A stretch of DNA of 64,000 nt from Glaciimonas soli (GCF_009497155.1 NZ_WINI01000001.1:372001-436000); one strand, 5' to 3'. Positions 45,122 to 56,074 are shown, counted from the stretch's first letter. The notes: generated from the letters alone by a model not told the origin. Translations and numbers: made by a program.

Positions 45122-47104
45122 TTAGTTAATGCCCAAAATAGTGTCGAACATTTCGTTCGCTGTTTTGAGAACCTTGGCGTTGGCCTGATACATTTGCTGA
45201 TAGATCAATACATTGGCGGTTTCTTCGTCCTGATTCACGCCAGAGATGGATTGCAAACGTTCCAAAATGTTTTGTGCCAACTGCCCTTGCGAAGTCGCTG
45301 CCATGCTCAACTCTTGGGTTTTACTAGCGACCTTGCCAACCAATTTTCCATAAGCATCACTAAAGCTGGCTGTGCCACCATCCATGGTTTTTGTATTCTG
45401 CAACGCCCCCATTGCCAAGGCATTACGACCATCAGAAATACCGTTAATATTCGGCTCAATGGTGAATTGATCGCCTGCCTTTGGTTCGCCAGAAACTGAA
45501 ACCGTAATCCCGCCGAAACTCATGGTGGCGCCAGAGGTGTAGGGAACGTCGGATCCCGCAGGATAAACTGTGGACGAACCATCTGCGGTCGTCACGGTGA
45601 TATCCATATTCGACGGCGCTCCAGAGCCAGTCGGGAAACCAGAAAACGTACCGGTTACGTTATCAAAGACCAGTGTTACAGGACCAGTCAATGGATTACC
45701 CATATACGGCTTATTAATCTCTGCCGTAGAAATCTTCCCTGTACCGGTATTGCTTGCAACGGTGTTAGTGACTAGTGCACCGCCAGCAGCTACTTTTTCC
45801 GGATCAGCAATCAACACGTTGAGACCAGACGCACCATTACGGGTTGGCTGAATCAGAAACGAGTCGCCCGGCTGTCCTAAACCTGCCGCATCTATAGTCA
45901 AGCCATCAAATTTCAGTGGGAAATCCGCATCGTTATAGTTACCCATCACACCATTACCGGGCAAGCGTGTGACAATATATTCCAGACTACCTGGTGTGCC
46001 AGAAACGGTAATTTTGTAATCACTGCCAGTCAGCTTGCTGACATCAGAAAATTTAGGGGTCAACGACATGTTGCCCTTATTCTTGTCATTGGAAAGCGCG
46101 CCAGGTGAGCTTTGCGAAAAGAAGTCCGTGCCGAACTGCCCTTTCATATCCACGCCCAGTTTTTGCTGCGAATTGATGGCATCGGCTAAGGCAATCGCAA
46201 TCCGGCCCAGCGCATTTTGCGAAGGAATCAGACTCTCATTTCGATATTGCAGCACGCCACCCAAGGAACCACCGGTGAAGGTGCTGTCGCTCAATTCTGA
46301 TTCGCTGCCATTCTGATTGACCAAGGCTACCGCCATGCGACTCGGATCGGCGGCCGAAGGTACCGCCTTAAACTGTTTCGCAGCATCTCCCGACACCAGC
46401 GACATACCATTGCCGGTAGTGATGTTGTATCGCCCGTCGCTCCCGATATTGACTTTGGCCTGCACCAATCCGCTCAGATTATGGGCCATCAAATCGCGTT
46501 GATCCATTAAGTCATTTGGCTGCTGACCTCCGGCGCTCGCTTGCAAAATCTGTTTGTTCATATCGGCGATTTGCCTGCTCAACAAATTGATCTGATCAAC
46601 ACTTGCCGTGATCTGATCATTCACACCTAGATTCATATTATTCAATTCGCCATTGGCCGAGCGATACTTATTTGCCAATGCTTGCGCTGAAGAGAGTAAC
46701 TGTTGGCGAGCAGATGGGTCGGCAGGATTATTGGCCACGCCTTGCATGCTGTTGAAGAAACCTTCCAGCGATGCCGCCAGTTTTGGCCCGACAGTAATGC
46801 CGCCCAGCAAAGTATCAATTTGGCTGACACCCGTAAAATGTGCGTTCAAAAACTCGGCTTTACCAATGGCTTGATTTAATTCGCCAGAAATGAAATTGTC
46901 ATAGCTTCGAACCATACCGGAAATTTTTGCGCCATTTCCAAAATAGCCAACGCTAGGAACATAATTACCGCCGTTGGCACCAATCACCGCATACTGACGG
47001 CTATAACCTTGCGTCGCAGAATTGGCAGAGTTATGGGCTGTCGCCATCAGCGAGCCTTGAGCAACATTCATGCCGCTCAAACCGATATAAAACATATTAG
47101 GCAT
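45122..47104 (-). CDS. flgK: Flagellar hook-associated protein FlgK
   Basis: FlgK (HAP1) makes the first junction ring on the hook. The 660-residue protein has MFYIGLSGMNVAQGSLMATA, then NSANSATQGYSRQYAVIGAN, in its N-terminal rod-type domain. The D0/D1 helices follow, then a large inserted central region (about 320-590, Gly/Asp/Thr-rich beta domains). The C-terminal DEETANVLIYQQMYQANAKV, then LKTANEMFDTILGI, closes it. It is longer than the 545-residue E. coli protein because of the central insertion. No sigma-28 promoter was found in its 235-base upstream gap. Confidence 0.95.
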   Translation of the reverse strand: MPNMFYIGLSGMNVAQGSLMATAHNSANSATQGYSRQYAVIGANGGNYVPSVGYFGNGAKISGMVRSYDNFISGELNQAIGKAEFLNAHFTGVSQIDTLLGGITVGPKLAASLEGFFNSMQGVANNPADPSARQQLLSSAQALANKYRSANGELNNMNLGVNDQITASVDQINLLSRQIADMNKQILQASAGGQQPNDLMDQRDLMAHNLSGLVQAKVNIGSDGRYNITTGNGMSLVSGDAAKQFKAVPSAADPSRMAVALVNQNGSESELSDSTFTGGSLGGVLQYRNESLIPSQNALGRIAIALADAINSQQKLGVDMKGQFGTDFFSQSSPGALSNDKNKGNMSLTPKFSDVSKLTGSDYKITVSGTPGSLEYIVTRLPGNGVMGNYNDADFPLKFDGLTIDAAGLGQPGDSFLIQPTRNGASGLNVLIADPEKVAAGGALVTNTVASNTGTGKISTAEINKPYMGNPLTGPVTLVFDNVTGTFSGFPTGSGAPSNMDITVTTADGSSTVYPAGSDVPYTSGATMSFGGITVSVSGEPKAGDQFTIEPNINGISDGRNALAMGALQNTKTMDGGTASFSDAYGKLVGKVASKTQELSMAATSQGQLAQNILERLQSISGVNQDEETANVLIYQQMYQANAKVLKTANEMFDTILGIN

Positions 47105-47339
47105 GGTTCATCCTGTAAATATATAAATGCAAGTAAACGCCATGTGGCGATATATATTGGGTATAACGGAAATTGCTCTGGGAAATTAAGAGGATTCGAG
47201 AATTTTATTTATTGCTGAGAATTTTTTGTTGACATTTTTTTGTCAGCTGTCGTGTCAGTGACACCAACTTATTTTCAAACTGCAATCGCATGTAGAGCGC
47301 ACATGTTTTGTATCCGCCCTACTGCATGACGTCAAATAT

Positions 47340-48365
47340 CTAAGCAATTTTCCGCATAATCGATACCAACTTATTCCCATATTGTGGGTCAGTTGCATAG
47401 CCGGCTCGTTGCAAGCCATGTGCCGCTTCGGCGGGATTATTTGACGCTAACACTTTAGCGTAACGTGGATTGGTTTTTAGGAAATTGGCGTAATCAGTGA
47501 ATGCTTCTTCGTATGAGCCATAGGACCGAAACTTGTCGTTCACGCTGATTTTCACATCGTTTACATATTCACTGGTATCAGCTGTTACCACATTACCCTG
47601 CCACCCCTTATGCGCTTTGATGCCAAAGACGTTGTGACTGCTAGAACCATCCGCATTTTTAATTTCACGCTTGCCCCAGCCTGATTCGAGAGCTGCCTGC
47701 GCCAAAATCAATTGCGCTGACACGCCAGTAACGGCGCTGGCTTTCTCAGCCGCATCAGCCATACGGTCAACGAACTGTTGCACATGTGCCGGCGTACCGT
47801 TCGCACGATTTCCCTGGCCGCTAGCGATGTCGTAAAACGACAAATTGGATACAGTCGCTTCGCTTTTTAACGCTGCTTCTGATAATTGTTTAACCGATTG
47901 CTGCGGCTTAAGATTGAGCTTACGGTTCTGCATCTGACTGCCATCTAATGGCAGACCGCGTGCAGGCTCCCTGTCTTTCAATACATCCTGAATATCCGCC
48001 TGAGCCTGCTCACGCTTGCGTGTATCTTGTGTCAATTGCGCTTGCATCATCTCGGTCAAACCAAGCCCGCGGCCGGACAAATTTTGCGCCAGCTGCTGAT
48101 CCAGCATCGACGTAAACTGTTTGGTAGTCTGTGTATCAAACATACCGCCCTCGGTCGGCATTGCTTCACGCATACTCTTCAACACCATCTGCATGAACAT
48201 CGCTTCAAACTGACGCGATACTTGCTTGACTCCAGCTTCCGGCGAGTTCTTGACGGTACGTCGTAACGCGTTGACGCCTTGCACATCGAGCGCAAAACGT
48301 TGATCCAGATCGGCGCCGCTACGCGCTGTTGATTGAATGGAAGACCCATTGATACCCATGATCAA
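47340..48365 (-). CDS. flgJ: Flagellar rod assembly protein/muramidase FlgJ
   Basis: FlgJ caps the growing rod and cuts peptidoglycan. The 341-residue protein is the dual-domain form. The N-terminal rod-binding domain has [20 protein letters not shown] (about 48-67) and [20 protein letters not shown]. The C-terminal glucosaminidase domain (about 195-341) has [20 protein letters not shown] with the probable catalytic Glu. The ATG overlaps the flgI stop by four bases. Confidence 0.95.
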   Translation of the reverse strand: MIMGINGSSIQSTARSGADLDQRFALDVQGVNALRRTVKNSPEAGVKQVSRQFEAMFMQMVLKSMREAMPTEGGMFDTQTTKQFTSMLDQQLAQNLSGRGLGLTEMMQAQLTQDTRKREQAQADIQDVLKDREPARGLPLDGSQMQNRKLNLKPQQSVKQLSEAALKSEATVSNLSFYDIASGQGNRANGTPAHVQQFVDRMADAAEKASAVTGVSAQLILAQAALESGWGKREIKNADGSSSHNVFGIKAHKGWQGNVVTADTSEYVNDVKISVNDKFRSYGSYEEAFTDYANFLKTNPRYAKVLASNNPAEAAHGLQRAGYATDPQYGNKLVSIMRKIA

Positions 48366-49510
48366 ATTACCTCGAGTTCAGCATTCAATGCGCCTGCTGC
48401 TTTCATCGCTTGCAAAATCGATACCAGGTCTTGCGGATTTGCGCCCAGACGATTAAGGCCTTTAATAATTTCAGCCAAAGATGCGCTGGCCTTCACAACC
48501 TGCAAGGCACCACTGCCGCGATCGAGTTCGATTTGTGACTCACTCGTGGCAACCGTTCTGCCACCACCGAAGGAATTCGGTTGACTAACATTATTTTGCG
48601 TGTTGATCGTTATCGATAAATTACCATGAGCCACCGCAAAATCACGCACCTTTACCGCCTGATTCATGACCACCGAGCCGGTACGTGCATTGATAATCAC
48701 TTTGGCTGCCGCTTGATCTGGTGTTACTTCGATATTTTCTATTTTCGCCAAAAATCCTACTTGCGCATCGGGCCGGATCGGTCCATTCACCTGAATCACG
48801 CGAGCGTCTAACGCTTGTGCAGTTCCACTGCCAAAATGACGATTGATGGCATCCACGGCTTTTTGTGCGGTGCCGAAATCGGTATTATTCAATTCCAGCA
48901 TAAAGGTGCCGGGATGCTCACCGGCACCGAGTGGTGCAGCCACGGCACGTTCAACCAATGCCCCGGCAGGAATTCGACCGGAACTTAATTGATTCACCTG
49001 CACCTTGCTACCGTTGGCCGACGCACCTGCACCACCGACGATCATGTTGCCTTGCGCAACCGCATACACATTGCCGTCGGATCCTTTTAACGGCGTCATC
49101 AACAAGGTCCCGCCGCGCAAGCTCTTGGCATTTCCCATCGACGATACGGTGATATCGATGGTTTGACCTGGCCGTGCAAAAGGTGGCAAGGTCGCCGTGA
49201 CCATCACCGATGCGACATTTTTCAATTGCATTTTGCTGGCAGCTTCGACCGACATACCTAGTTGCGACAGCATGTTGCTCAGACTTTGGGTGGTAAACGG
49301 CGTTTGCATAGTTTGATCGCCAGTCCCATCCAAACCGACGATCAAGCCATAGCCAATTAAAGGATTGTCGCGCACGCCCTGGATATTGGCTAATTCTTTG
49401 ATGCGCTCGGCCTGTGCCGGTATAGCAATAAATAATAACGCCGCAGACAATAGCGTCACGCCAGAGGCCGCAGCATATTTACAGATCAAGTCGAAAAATT
49501 TAACAGCCAT
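48362..49510 (-). CDS. flgI: Flagellar P-ring protein FlgI
   Basis: FlgI forms the periplasmic P ring around the rod. The 382-residue precursor has a Sec signal peptide (about 1-34, ending IPAQA) and the highly conserved start [20 protein letters not shown] (about 34-53). GLDGTGDQT and the C-terminal [20 protein letters not shown] follow. FlgA is its periplasmic chaperone, encoded by the divergent operon at 55337. It is about 25 bases from flgH. Confidence 0.96.
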   Translation of the reverse strand: MAVKFFDLICKYAAASGVTLLSAALLFIAIPAQAERIKELANIQGVRDNPLIGYGLIVGLDGTGDQTMQTPFTTQSLSNMLSQLGMSVEAASKMQLKNVASVMVTATLPPFARPGQTIDITVSSMGNAKSLRGGTLLMTPLKGSDGNVYAVAQGNMIVGGAGASANGSKVQVNQLSSGRIPAGALVERAVAAPLGAGEHPGTFMLELNNTDFGTAQKAVDAINRHFGSGTAQALDARVIQVNGPIRPDAQVGFLAKIENIEVTPDQAAAKVIINARTGSVVMNQAVKVRDFAVAHGNLSITINTQNNVSQPNSFGGGRTVATSESQIELDRGSGALQVVKASASLAEIIKGLNRLGANPQDLVSILQAMKAAGALNAELEVI

Positions 49511-49534
49511 AGCCTAGGTATCCATTACAAAAAA

Positions 49535-50236
49535 TCAGAACGGTAAAACATTCAGGAAGAAACGCTGCAGCCATCCCATGTTCTGAGCTTCGTCGATGTA
49601 ACCTTTGGCGCTGTATTCTATGCGCGCGTCGGCCACCTGACTGGAAGACACGGAATTGTCGCCTCTGACTGTACGTGGATTAACTACACCCGAGAAACGA
49701 ATGAATTCCGTACCTTGATTAATCATCATTTGCTTTTCACCGCTGACCAACAAATTACCGTTGTCATAAACCTCAGTCACTGTGACGGTAATGGTGCCAT
49801 TGAAAGTATTGGCCGCGTTGGCACCGCCTTTGGCGGTTAATGCGTTCTTACCGCTCGCTTGGGTATCTAATTTACCGTCGCCCAACAAGCCGCTAAGCAC
49901 TTTAGTCACTGCACTCAACCCGGTACTCGCGCTGCCGGACCGACTGGCATTCGTACCGGAATTTTTGCTGGCGTTGACATTTTCACTGATCACTATCGTC
50001 AAGATGTCGCCCACACTACGCGGGCGCCTATCTTCAAACAACGCCTGTGAACCTAAGCCAGCTTGAAAAATCGCGCCATTCGTTGATGCAACCACAACAC
50101 GGTCAGGTGCGCGCGCTGTCATCGGCAATTGCACCAACGGTTCGCGTGGTACTTGTGCGCAGCCGCTCAACAAGGCGCCTGCAGACACCAGCGCTACCAT
50201 GCTGAAACGAATTTCGATACGATTTATCAAGGACAT
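49535..50236 (-). CDS. flgH: Flagellar L-ring lipoprotein FlgH
   Basis: FlgH forms the outer-membrane L ring. From the ATG at 50236 the precursor has 233 residues and a lipoprotein signal with lipobox LLSGC (Cys near residue 26). The mature part has [20 protein letters not shown] and the C-terminal [20 protein letters not shown], then [15 protein letters not shown], typical of FlgH. An in-frame ATG ten codons earlier (50266) overlaps the flgG stop and is an alternative start. It would give an unusually long signal n-region. Confidence 0.93.
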   Translation of the reverse strand: MSLINRIEIRFSMVALVSAGALLSGCAQVPREPLVQLPMTARAPDRVVVASTNGAIFQAGLGSQALFEDRRPRSVGDILTIVISENVNASKNSGTNASRSGSASTGLSAVTKVLSGLLGDGKLDTQASGKNALTAKGGANAANTFNGTITVTVTEVYDNGNLLVSGEKQMMINQGTEFIRFSGVVNPRTVRGDNSVSSSQVADARIEYSAKGYIDEAQNMGWLQRFFLNVLPF

Positions 50237-50265
50237 GCTCAAAGACTCCGGCACAATTACTCTCA

Positions 50266-51048
50266 TTACAATTGCGTCAGCTTTTGCAACATTTGATCCG
50301 ATGTTGTCACGGCTTTACTATTGATTTCGTATGAACGCTGGGCCTGAATCATATTGACCAATTCTTCCACCACGTTGACATTCGACGCTTCGACATAACC
50401 TTGATTTAGCAGACCGGCGCCGTTTTGCCCTGGTACTGTTTCGTTCGGGGTGCCGGATGCCGCCGTTTCGGCATATAAATTACCGCCTTTGCTTTCCAAA
50501 CCGGTTGCGTTCATGAAGGTGGCGATCTGAAGCTGTCCCACTTGCACTTCCGCCGCATCGTTGTCTGCTTTTACCGAAACAATGCCGTCTATACCAATGG
50601 TGATGCTTTTTACATTAGCCGGAATTGTGATGTTCGGTTGTACCAAAAATCCGCTGGAAGTTACTAACTGACGATCCGCATCTAATTGAAATGCGCCGTC
50701 ACGGGTATACGCCGTGGTGCCATCTGGCATTTGTATCTGGAAAAAGCCATCGCCTTTAATCATGACATCGGTGGCATTATCGGTTTGCGTAGGCGCGCCT
50801 TGTGTATGCATACGCTCCGCCGCGACCACGCGCACCCCGGTACCGACTTGCAAGCCCGATGGCAAACGCGTCTGATCAGAACTCTGACCACCTGGTTGAC
50901 GTAAATTTTGATACATCAAATCTTCAAAAACCACGCGACTACGTTTGAAACCTGTCGTGCCAACGTTGGCGAGGTTATTACTGATAGTGTCCAGGTTAGT
51001 TTGTTGTGCATTCAAACCTGATTGCGCAGTTGAGAGGGAACGTAACAT
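50266..51048 (-). CDS. flgG: Flagellar distal rod protein FlgG
   Basis: FlgG builds the distal rod. At 260 residues it has exactly the usual family length. The N-terminal motif is [20 protein letters not shown] (about 24-43), the D1 beta domain has the repeated [20 protein letters not shown] (about 99-118), and the C-terminal helix reads [20 protein letters not shown]. It is separated from flgF by 185 bases with a hairpin. Confidence 0.96.
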   Translation of the reverse strand: MLRSLSTAQSGLNAQQTNLDTISNNLANVGTTGFKRSRVVFEDLMYQNLRQPGGQSSDQTRLPSGLQVGTGVRVVAAERMHTQGAPTQTDNATDVMIKGDGFFQIQMPDGTTAYTRDGAFQLDADRQLVTSSGFLVQPNITIPANVKSITIGIDGIVSVKADNDAAEVQVGQLQIATFMNATGLESKGGNLYAETAASGTPNETVPGQNGAGLLNQGYVEASNVNVVEELVNMIQAQRSYEINSKAVTTSDQMLQKLTQL

Positions 51049-51132
51049 AATAAAACTCCAAAATGATGGCCAAATGAATGACCTTGTATATGTAAATTAT
51101 GTGGGAATGCAGGGAAAACAGATGGCTTGAAC

Positions 51133-51155
51133 AAACAGGGATTTACTCCCTGTTT
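51133..51155. repeat. Hairpin between flgF and flgG
   Basis: AAACAGGGA (51133-51141) and TCCCTGTTT (51147-51155) pair around TTTAC. The T-tract that follows on the minus strand is weak, so read-through into flgG is expected. It may be a partial terminator or an mRNA end-stabiliser. Confidence 0.6.
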
Positions 51156-51233
51156 CTTGGTTTGAATCATTTTTTCCTGGCTTTGGCTCGCCCCTCACAA
51201 GCGGGAAAGGGGTGAAATCAGAACGTCTGATTC

Positions 51234-51977
51234 TTAACTCATACTCAACAACTGATTAGCCTTCTGCTCATTACCATCTGCACTGCTGATCACTTTCATT
51301 TGCATTTCAAAACGACGGGCATTGGCAATCATGTCCACCATAACGGCGATAGAATTGACGTTGCTGCCTTCAATCGCGCCACTGGTAACACTGACAGCAG
51401 GGTCGGCCTCCGCCGAATCCATGCCTGGGCGCATACGGAACAAACCATCATCACCGCGCACCAGATCAGACGCAGCTGGATTGACCAACTTTAAACGTCC
51501 AACTTCTGCCGCATCGGTAGCGGGATCACCAGCGCCCAGCGCAGTGATCAAACCATCTTTTCCTATCATGACTTGCGCACCAGGTGGCACCGCAATCGCA
51601 CCAGCGTCGCCCAGCACAGGCAATTTACCCATCGTGATCAATTGGCCGTCTGCAGCAACCTGCAAATTGCCGACGCGGGTATACGCTTCACTGCCATCTG
51701 CGCTTTGCACCGCCAACCAACCGTCCCCATTGATAGCAATATCCAAAGCGCGGCCGGTTTCGATAGTGGGACCGTTACTCATATCCGCGCCTGGCGTAGT
51801 GGCGGCCGTAAATACCCGGGTTGTCGCCTCATCGCCAACTACAGGTACGGCACGAAATGCATTGAGCTGAGCGCGAAAACCCGGTGTCGACACATTCGCC
51901 ATATTGTTGGCGATAGAAGCTTGTTGTTCCAGCGTTTGCTTGGCACCGCTTAAGGCGGTATAGATCATGCGATCCAT
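51234..51977 (-). CDS. flgF: Flagellar proximal rod protein FlgF
   Basis: FlgF is a proximal rod subunit. The 247-residue protein starts MDRMIYTALSGAKQTLEQQA and continues ANNMANVSTPGFRAQLNAFR (about 24-43), the rod/hook signature. The central domain has NGDGWLAVQSADGSEAYTRV, and the C-terminus reads NSIAVMVDMIANARRFEMQM. Length and order between flgE and flgG are normal. Confidence 0.95.
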   Translation of the reverse strand: MDRMIYTALSGAKQTLEQQASIANNMANVSTPGFRAQLNAFRAVPVVGDEATTRVFTAATTPGADMSNGPTIETGRALDIAINGDGWLAVQSADGSEAYTRVGNLQVAADGQLITMGKLPVLGDAGAIAVPPGAQVMIGKDGLITALGAGDPATDAAEVGRLKLVNPAASDLVRGDDGLFRMRPGMDSAEADPAVSVTSGAIEGSNVNSIAVMVDMIANARRFEMQMKVISSADGNEQKANQLLSMS

Positions 51978-52113
51978 GCTTTACTCCTACTTGATTAGGC
52001 TCAGTATTAACTACAACATCGACTACAAAATCGACCACAAAATCCAAAACAAAATGACGTTGCGGTCGGCAACGCCATCTGCTCTTACTTCAATGCATCA
52101 ATGCATTAGAAAA

Positions 52114-53382
52114 TTAACGCATGCTAACCAAAGTCTGCATCACTTGATCTTGTGTTTTCACGGTTTGCGCATTGGCCTGATAAGTACGCTGCGCCACGAT
52201 CATGTTGACCAATTCGCCCGTCATCTCAACGTTTGAGGCCTCCAGATAACCCGCCAAAATATCACCGCGACCGCCCGAAGATGCCGCACCTGTTACCGGC
52301 TGGCCAGATTCAGTAGTTTCGGAATAGCAGTTGTCGCCGTTAGGACGCAGGCCATTTGGATTGGCAAAGGAACTCAACACAACCTGCCCCAAAGGCTGTC
52401 TTTCACCATTAGAATAAACCCCGATAATCGTGCCATCTTTGTCCATGGTGTATTCGTTCATCACACCAACGGCATAACCATTCTGGATAGTCGGTGTCGT
52501 ATTGAAATCACTCGCACGTTGAGTGGTACCAGTGGCATCCAACACAAACTTCATCTGCGCTGCGCCATTTCCAAAATCCAGACCAGCGAATGCAAATTTG
52601 CCATTCGCCGGCGTCAACATGGTGCCGCGATTATCAAAAGTAATGTTTGCACCGACAGGCGCAGCCAGTGTCATATCAGGCTTGCCCGGATTGGCGGGAT
52701 CTTCAGCAACCTTGGCGCCGTTTGCATCCAATGGCCAACCATCCGCCGTGGCATACATACTCCAGTCACCTGCCGGATTTTTAACCACGAAAGTGGTGAT
52801 GTTGTGCTTATTGCCCAGCGTGTCATAGACATCGCTGGAATTTTGGAAGTTGTACGACTCAGCGTTATCCGGGTCAAAAGGATTCACTGCAGGCTGTTTA
52901 GCACCAGAATCGAAATTGAACTTCAGCGACATGGCAGTCGTTTCTTTTGGTGCCATCGGCAATTTCGACAGCTGGAATGGCACTGGCGCGCCGCCGGAAA
53001 TCTGCCCATTCGGACCGACCGGAAAACCAGTTAATTTCTGGCCGCTGGCATTGACGATAAAGCCGTCTTTATCATCGCTGAATTGACCGTTACGGGTATA
53101 CGCAATATTGCCATCCGAACTGACCACGCGGAAAAATCCATCGCCACCGCTAACCGCCATGTCCAGCCCACCGGTACCCTGCCGCAAATCGCCACCTTTA
53201 AAATTGAGCGCAACGCCGTTCATCTTGGTGCCTGAACCAATACGCGATCCTGCATATACATCAGCAAACGATGCACTGCCCGATTTAAAACCCCATGTGC
53301 CTGAGTTAGCGATGTTATTACCAATCACATCTAAACTTGCTGCTGATGCATTTAAACCACTGACACCTTGTCCGAAACCCAT
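52114..53382 (-). CDS. flgE: Flagellar hook protein FlgE
   Basis: FlgE polymerises into the hook under the FlgD cap. The 422-residue protein has GQGVSGLNASAASLDVIGNN (about 4-23), then IANSGTWGFKSGSASFADVY. The FlgE D2-type central domain follows (GNKHNITTFVVKNPAGDWSM, about 191-210), and the C-terminal helix is EMTGELVNMIVAQRTYQANA. Secretion switches away from FlgE when FliK measures the finished hook. Confidence 0.96.
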   Translation of the reverse strand: MGFGQGVSGLNASAASLDVIGNNIANSGTWGFKSGSASFADVYAGSRIGSGTKMNGVALNFKGGDLRQGTGGLDMAVSGGDGFFRVVSSDGNIAYTRNGQFSDDKDGFIVNASGQKLTGFPVGPNGQISGGAPVPFQLSKLPMAPKETTAMSLKFNFDSGAKQPAVNPFDPDNAESYNFQNSSDVYDTLGNKHNITTFVVKNPAGDWSMYATADGWPLDANGAKVAEDPANPGKPDMTLAAPVGANITFDNRGTMLTPANGKFAFAGLDFGNGAAQMKFVLDATGTTQRASDFNTTPTIQNGYAVGVMNEYTMDKDGTIIGVYSNGERQPLGQVVLSSFANPNGLRPNGDNCYSETTESGQPVTGAASSGGRGDILAGYLEASNVEMTGELVNMIVAQRTYQANAQTVKTQDQVMQTLVSMR

Positions 53383-53450
53383 ATTGAACTCCTAATTTAT
53401 GAAACGAATTTAATGAACAAAATTAATGAACAAAATTAAAAATGCGTGTC

Positions 53451-54152
53451 TTAGACGATCCAGCGGATATCAGCCAAGCGCGCTTTTTCGCTTCCAGCCA
53501 AATCCAGCCAAACGCCTTTATTATCAAAACTGACGCCATCCACTTTGGCGTATTTCAACGCCGCCGCCTCCACTTTGGAACCGGCATTGGTCGCAGTAAC
53601 AGCAATCTTGTAATCACCGGACGGCAATGGCTGACCATCGTCACCCAAACCGTTCCACACCATGTTGTCGACACCAGCGGGCAATGCGCCACGATCGATA
53701 GTACGCACCACTTCGCCTTTATCGTTGGTGATTTTGACGACTACGCCATCAGCCGCGCCATCTAAATTCAGGCCAAATTTCACTTCGCGCTTACCCTCAC
53801 TACTTTTGGCATTGACATCATCGTCCTTGCCTCCCAACTCACCCAGTTTCACATCCGAACCGGGCACCAAAACTTCTTTTCCGATTAAGTTGGATGCTTG
53901 CAAAGCTTGGGTAAATCCATCCTGCGCCAACATGTCGCCAAAGCGTCCATTCAGTTCCTCAACCCCACTGACCGTCGCCATCTGCGCCAGTTGAGATGTC
54001 AGTTGGGCGTTATCCAACGGGTTCAAAGGATCCTGATTTTGCATTTGCGTGATCATCAATTTAAGAAATTGCTTTTCACTTGCCGATCCAGTACCGTTGC
54101 CGCTGACACCGCCTGTACTGAGCGAGTCAGATTTAAATCCATTGACGTTCAT
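53451..54152 (-). CDS. flgD: Flagellar hook capping protein FlgD
   Basis: FlgD is the scaffold at the hook tip. The 233-residue protein has the signature FLKLMITQMQNQDPLNPLDN (about 29-48), then AQLTSQLAQMATVSGVEELN. The Ig-like and tudor-like domains follow (about 85-220), including GDDGQPLPSGDYKIAVTATN. It lies between flgC and flgE on the same strand. Confidence 0.95.
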   Translation of the reverse strand: MNVNGFKSDSLSTGGVSGNGTGSASEKQFLKLMITQMQNQDPLNPLDNAQLTSQLAQMATVSGVEELNGRFGDMLAQDGFTQALQASNLIGKEVLVPGSDVKLGELGGKDDDVNAKSSEGKREVKFGLNLDGAADGVVVKITNDKGEVVRTIDRGALPAGVDNMVWNGLGDDGQPLPSGDYKIAVTATNAGSKVEAAALKYAKVDGVSFDNKGVWLDLAGSEKARLADIRWIV

Positions 54153-54221
54153 GAAATTCCCTTACAAAGAAGGCTGCTAATAGTTAAAAATATTGATAGG
54201 TGTCAGCGAAAAAACGAACAG

Positions 54222-54635
54222 TTATTGACCGATGCTGAGTGTTTTCAACATCATGGTTTTGGCGCTATTCATCACTTCAACGTTGGCTTGATACGAACGA
54301 GAAGCGGACATCATGTTGACCATTTCGTCGACTACGTTCACGTTGGGCATCGCCACATAACCATCCGCATTGGCATGAGGATTTTTCGGATCGTGCACCA
54401 TACGTGCAGGCGAATCGTCTTCCACCACACCGGTAACATTAACGCCACCGATGGCATGTTGATTATTCGAAGCCACCTCAAAAATTACGTGCTTGGCACG
54501 ATAGGGCTGACCATCTGGGCCTGCCACGCTGTCGGCATTTGCCATATTGCTGGCGGTGACGTTCATGCGTTGCGATTGCGCTTGCATGGCAGAGCCGGCA
54601 ACATCGAAAATGTTCATAGACACATTGGAAGACAT
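54222..54635 (-). CDS. flgC: Flagellar proximal rod protein FlgC
   Basis: A 137-residue rod subunit with [20 protein letters not shown], then [20 protein letters not shown], at the N-terminus, and [20 protein letters not shown], then [20 protein letters not shown], at the C-terminus. This is a complete FlgC pattern. A start at the internal Met (residue 7) is also conceivable. Confidence 0.95.
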   Translation of the reverse strand: MSSNVSMNIFDVAGSAMQAQSQRMNVTASNMANADSVAGPDGQPYRAKHVIFEVASNNQHAIGGVNVTGVVEDDSPARMVHDPKNPHANADGYVAMPNVNVVDEMVNMMSASRSYQANVEVMNSAKTMMLKTLSIGQ

Positions 54636-54662
54636 AGGGTTAATCTCTCTGATTTATCTTAT

Positions 54663-55070
54663 TCAATTACCTTGTATGGCAGATAGCATCGACTTAATCT
54701 GGCCGCTAATCACGGTCATGCTAGCTTCATAGTGCAAGGCGTTATCCGCAAAATTGACACGCTCCACGTCCATCTCAACCGTATTGCCGTCCACACTGGA
54801 TTGACTCGGAACCCGGTACAACAAATCGGCTTCCACATGGCCCACTTGATCGCCCTGAATATGACCGGCCGAAGTAATCGTCATCGACGTCGCCATGGCC
54901 TGTCGGCCACGTTCTACGGTTTGCGCCAAAGTGCTGCTGAAATCGAAATCACGCGCTTTAAAATTAGGTGTATCTGCATGCGCGATATTGCTGGCAATGA
55001 CCTCTTGCCTTCTTGCTCTTAAATTGAGTGCTTCTTGCTGAAAACGTAATGCCCCATCTAATTTATCCAT
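54663..55070 (-). CDS. flgB: Flagellar proximal rod protein FlgB
   Basis: First gene of the minus-strand flg operon, 135 residues. It contains LDGALRFQQEALNLRARRQE (about 4-23), then VIASNIAHADTPNFKARDFD, the FlgB rod motif, and the C-terminal FADNALHYEASMTVISGQIK. It is divergent from flgA across 266 bases of regulatory DNA. Confidence 0.95.
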   Translation of the reverse strand: MDKLDGALRFQQEALNLRARRQEVIASNIAHADTPNFKARDFDFSSTLAQTVERGRQAMATSMTITSAGHIQGDQVGHVEADLLYRVPSQSSVDGNTVEMDVERVNFADNALHYEASMTVISGQIKSMLSAIQGN

Positions 55071-55150
55071 CGAGTCCTCACCCTTGTTATCTACTTTCGA
55101 CTGGCAAATGCGGCTGAATTTTTGCGCGTGCCACTAGACTTTTTGATGAA

Positions 55151-55188
55151 AGCGATTATAGGTAGTCGAGTACAAGTGCTATCGCTTA
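55151..55188. promoter_or_regulatory. Inverted repeat in the flgB/flgA divergent region
   Basis: AAGCGAT (55151-55157) and ATCGCTT (55182-55188) form an inverted repeat around a 24-base centre containing ATAG and CTAT. It is a candidate site for the master flagellar regulator, but the match to any known consensus is too loose to name it. Confidence 0.35.
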
Positions 55189-55336
55189 AACAAACCGCAA
55201 TTTGCCGCTTACTTCAACAATTAAGCAGCAGCAAAAATTCGCTAAAATTTGACCTGATTAAAATGATGTCCGCGGTTTAAGTCGGTGAATTAAATTGCTG
55301 GAATTTTCTTGATTTTATTTTTCAAAGCGACGCAGC

Positions 55337-56074
55337 ATGCATCAACGCCCTCCACATAAAAATACGGCACATCGGAAATGCCTAAAGCGCTTCGGTGTAA
55401 CTGTGTTTATCGGGGTAACAACGATGTTCGGCGCGCACGCACAAAGCTCCGTTCCTTCTGGGGCTGATCCGTTAATCAAGCAATTTTTATTGGAACAGGC
55501 AAGTGGCTTGCCCGGAAAAATTGATATCACGGTGAATGCAGCATCCGCGAATTTGCCAGCCTGCGCCAGCGAAATCAGTGCTTTTTTGCCGAGTGGCGCG
55601 AGCGTCTGGGGACGTGTATCCATTGGAATACGCTGCCAGAAATCAGCTGCTCAGGCGGAATGGACACGATATGTCGCAGCGCACGTTGCCGTTTTTTCAA
55701 ATTACCTGACTACCAACAGAACAATCGCCGCAGGAGCACCCTTATCAGCGGCGGATGTCAGTATAAAAGAAGGCGATTTAACCGCCCTGCCGCGTAATAT
55801 CATCACTGACATGAGGCAAATCACGGGCTTGGTAACACGTAATCGCTTGCCGCAAGGCGCGCCAATACGGCAAGAATCAGTCAAAAATCTTGAGGTAATC
55901 AAACAAGGTCAAACGGTCAAAGTCTCGGCGCAAGGACAAGGTTTTGTCGCAAGCACCGAAGGACGTGCCATGAGTAACGGTAGTGTCGGTGCCAGACTGC
56001 AAGTAAAGGCCGACAATGGCAAAATGCTGCAAGGCATCGTGCTTGCCGATGGCACGGTAGAAATGCCATCCTAA
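55337..56074 (+). CDS. flgA: Flagellar P-ring assembly chaperone FlgA
   Basis: FlgA is the periplasmic chaperone for FlgI. The 245-residue precursor has a signal peptide (about 1-36, FIGVTTMFGAHAQ). The SAF domain in the second half has TTNRTIAAGAPLSAADVSIK (about 117-136) and NRLPQGAPIRQESVKNLEVI (about 168-187). The C-terminus is GSVGARLQVKADNGKMLQGI. It heads flgAMN, though flgMN have an extra promoter of their own. Confidence 0.94.
   Translation: MHQRPPHKNTAHRKCLKRFGVTVFIGVTTMFGAHAQSSVPSGADPLIKQFLLEQASGLPGKIDITVNAASANLPACASEISAFLPSGASVWGRVSIGIRCQKSAAQAEWTRYVAAHVAVFSNYLTTNRTIAAGAPLSAADVSIKEGDLTALPRNIITDMRQITGLVTRNRLPQGAPIRQESVKNLEVIKQGQTVKVSAQGQGFVASTEGRAMSNGSVGARLQVKADNGKMLQGIVLADGTVEMPS

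Noticed and set aside
53898-54686. A 262-codon plus-strand frame antisense to flgD, flgC and flgB
   Set aside because: It runs opposite three intact flagellar genes, is rich in His/Arg/Ile, and has no recognisable domain.
55071-55336. Sigma-54 promoters (GG-N10-GC) upstream of flgB and flgA
   Set aside because: TGGCA-like stretches are present but none has the matching GC element at the correct distance.
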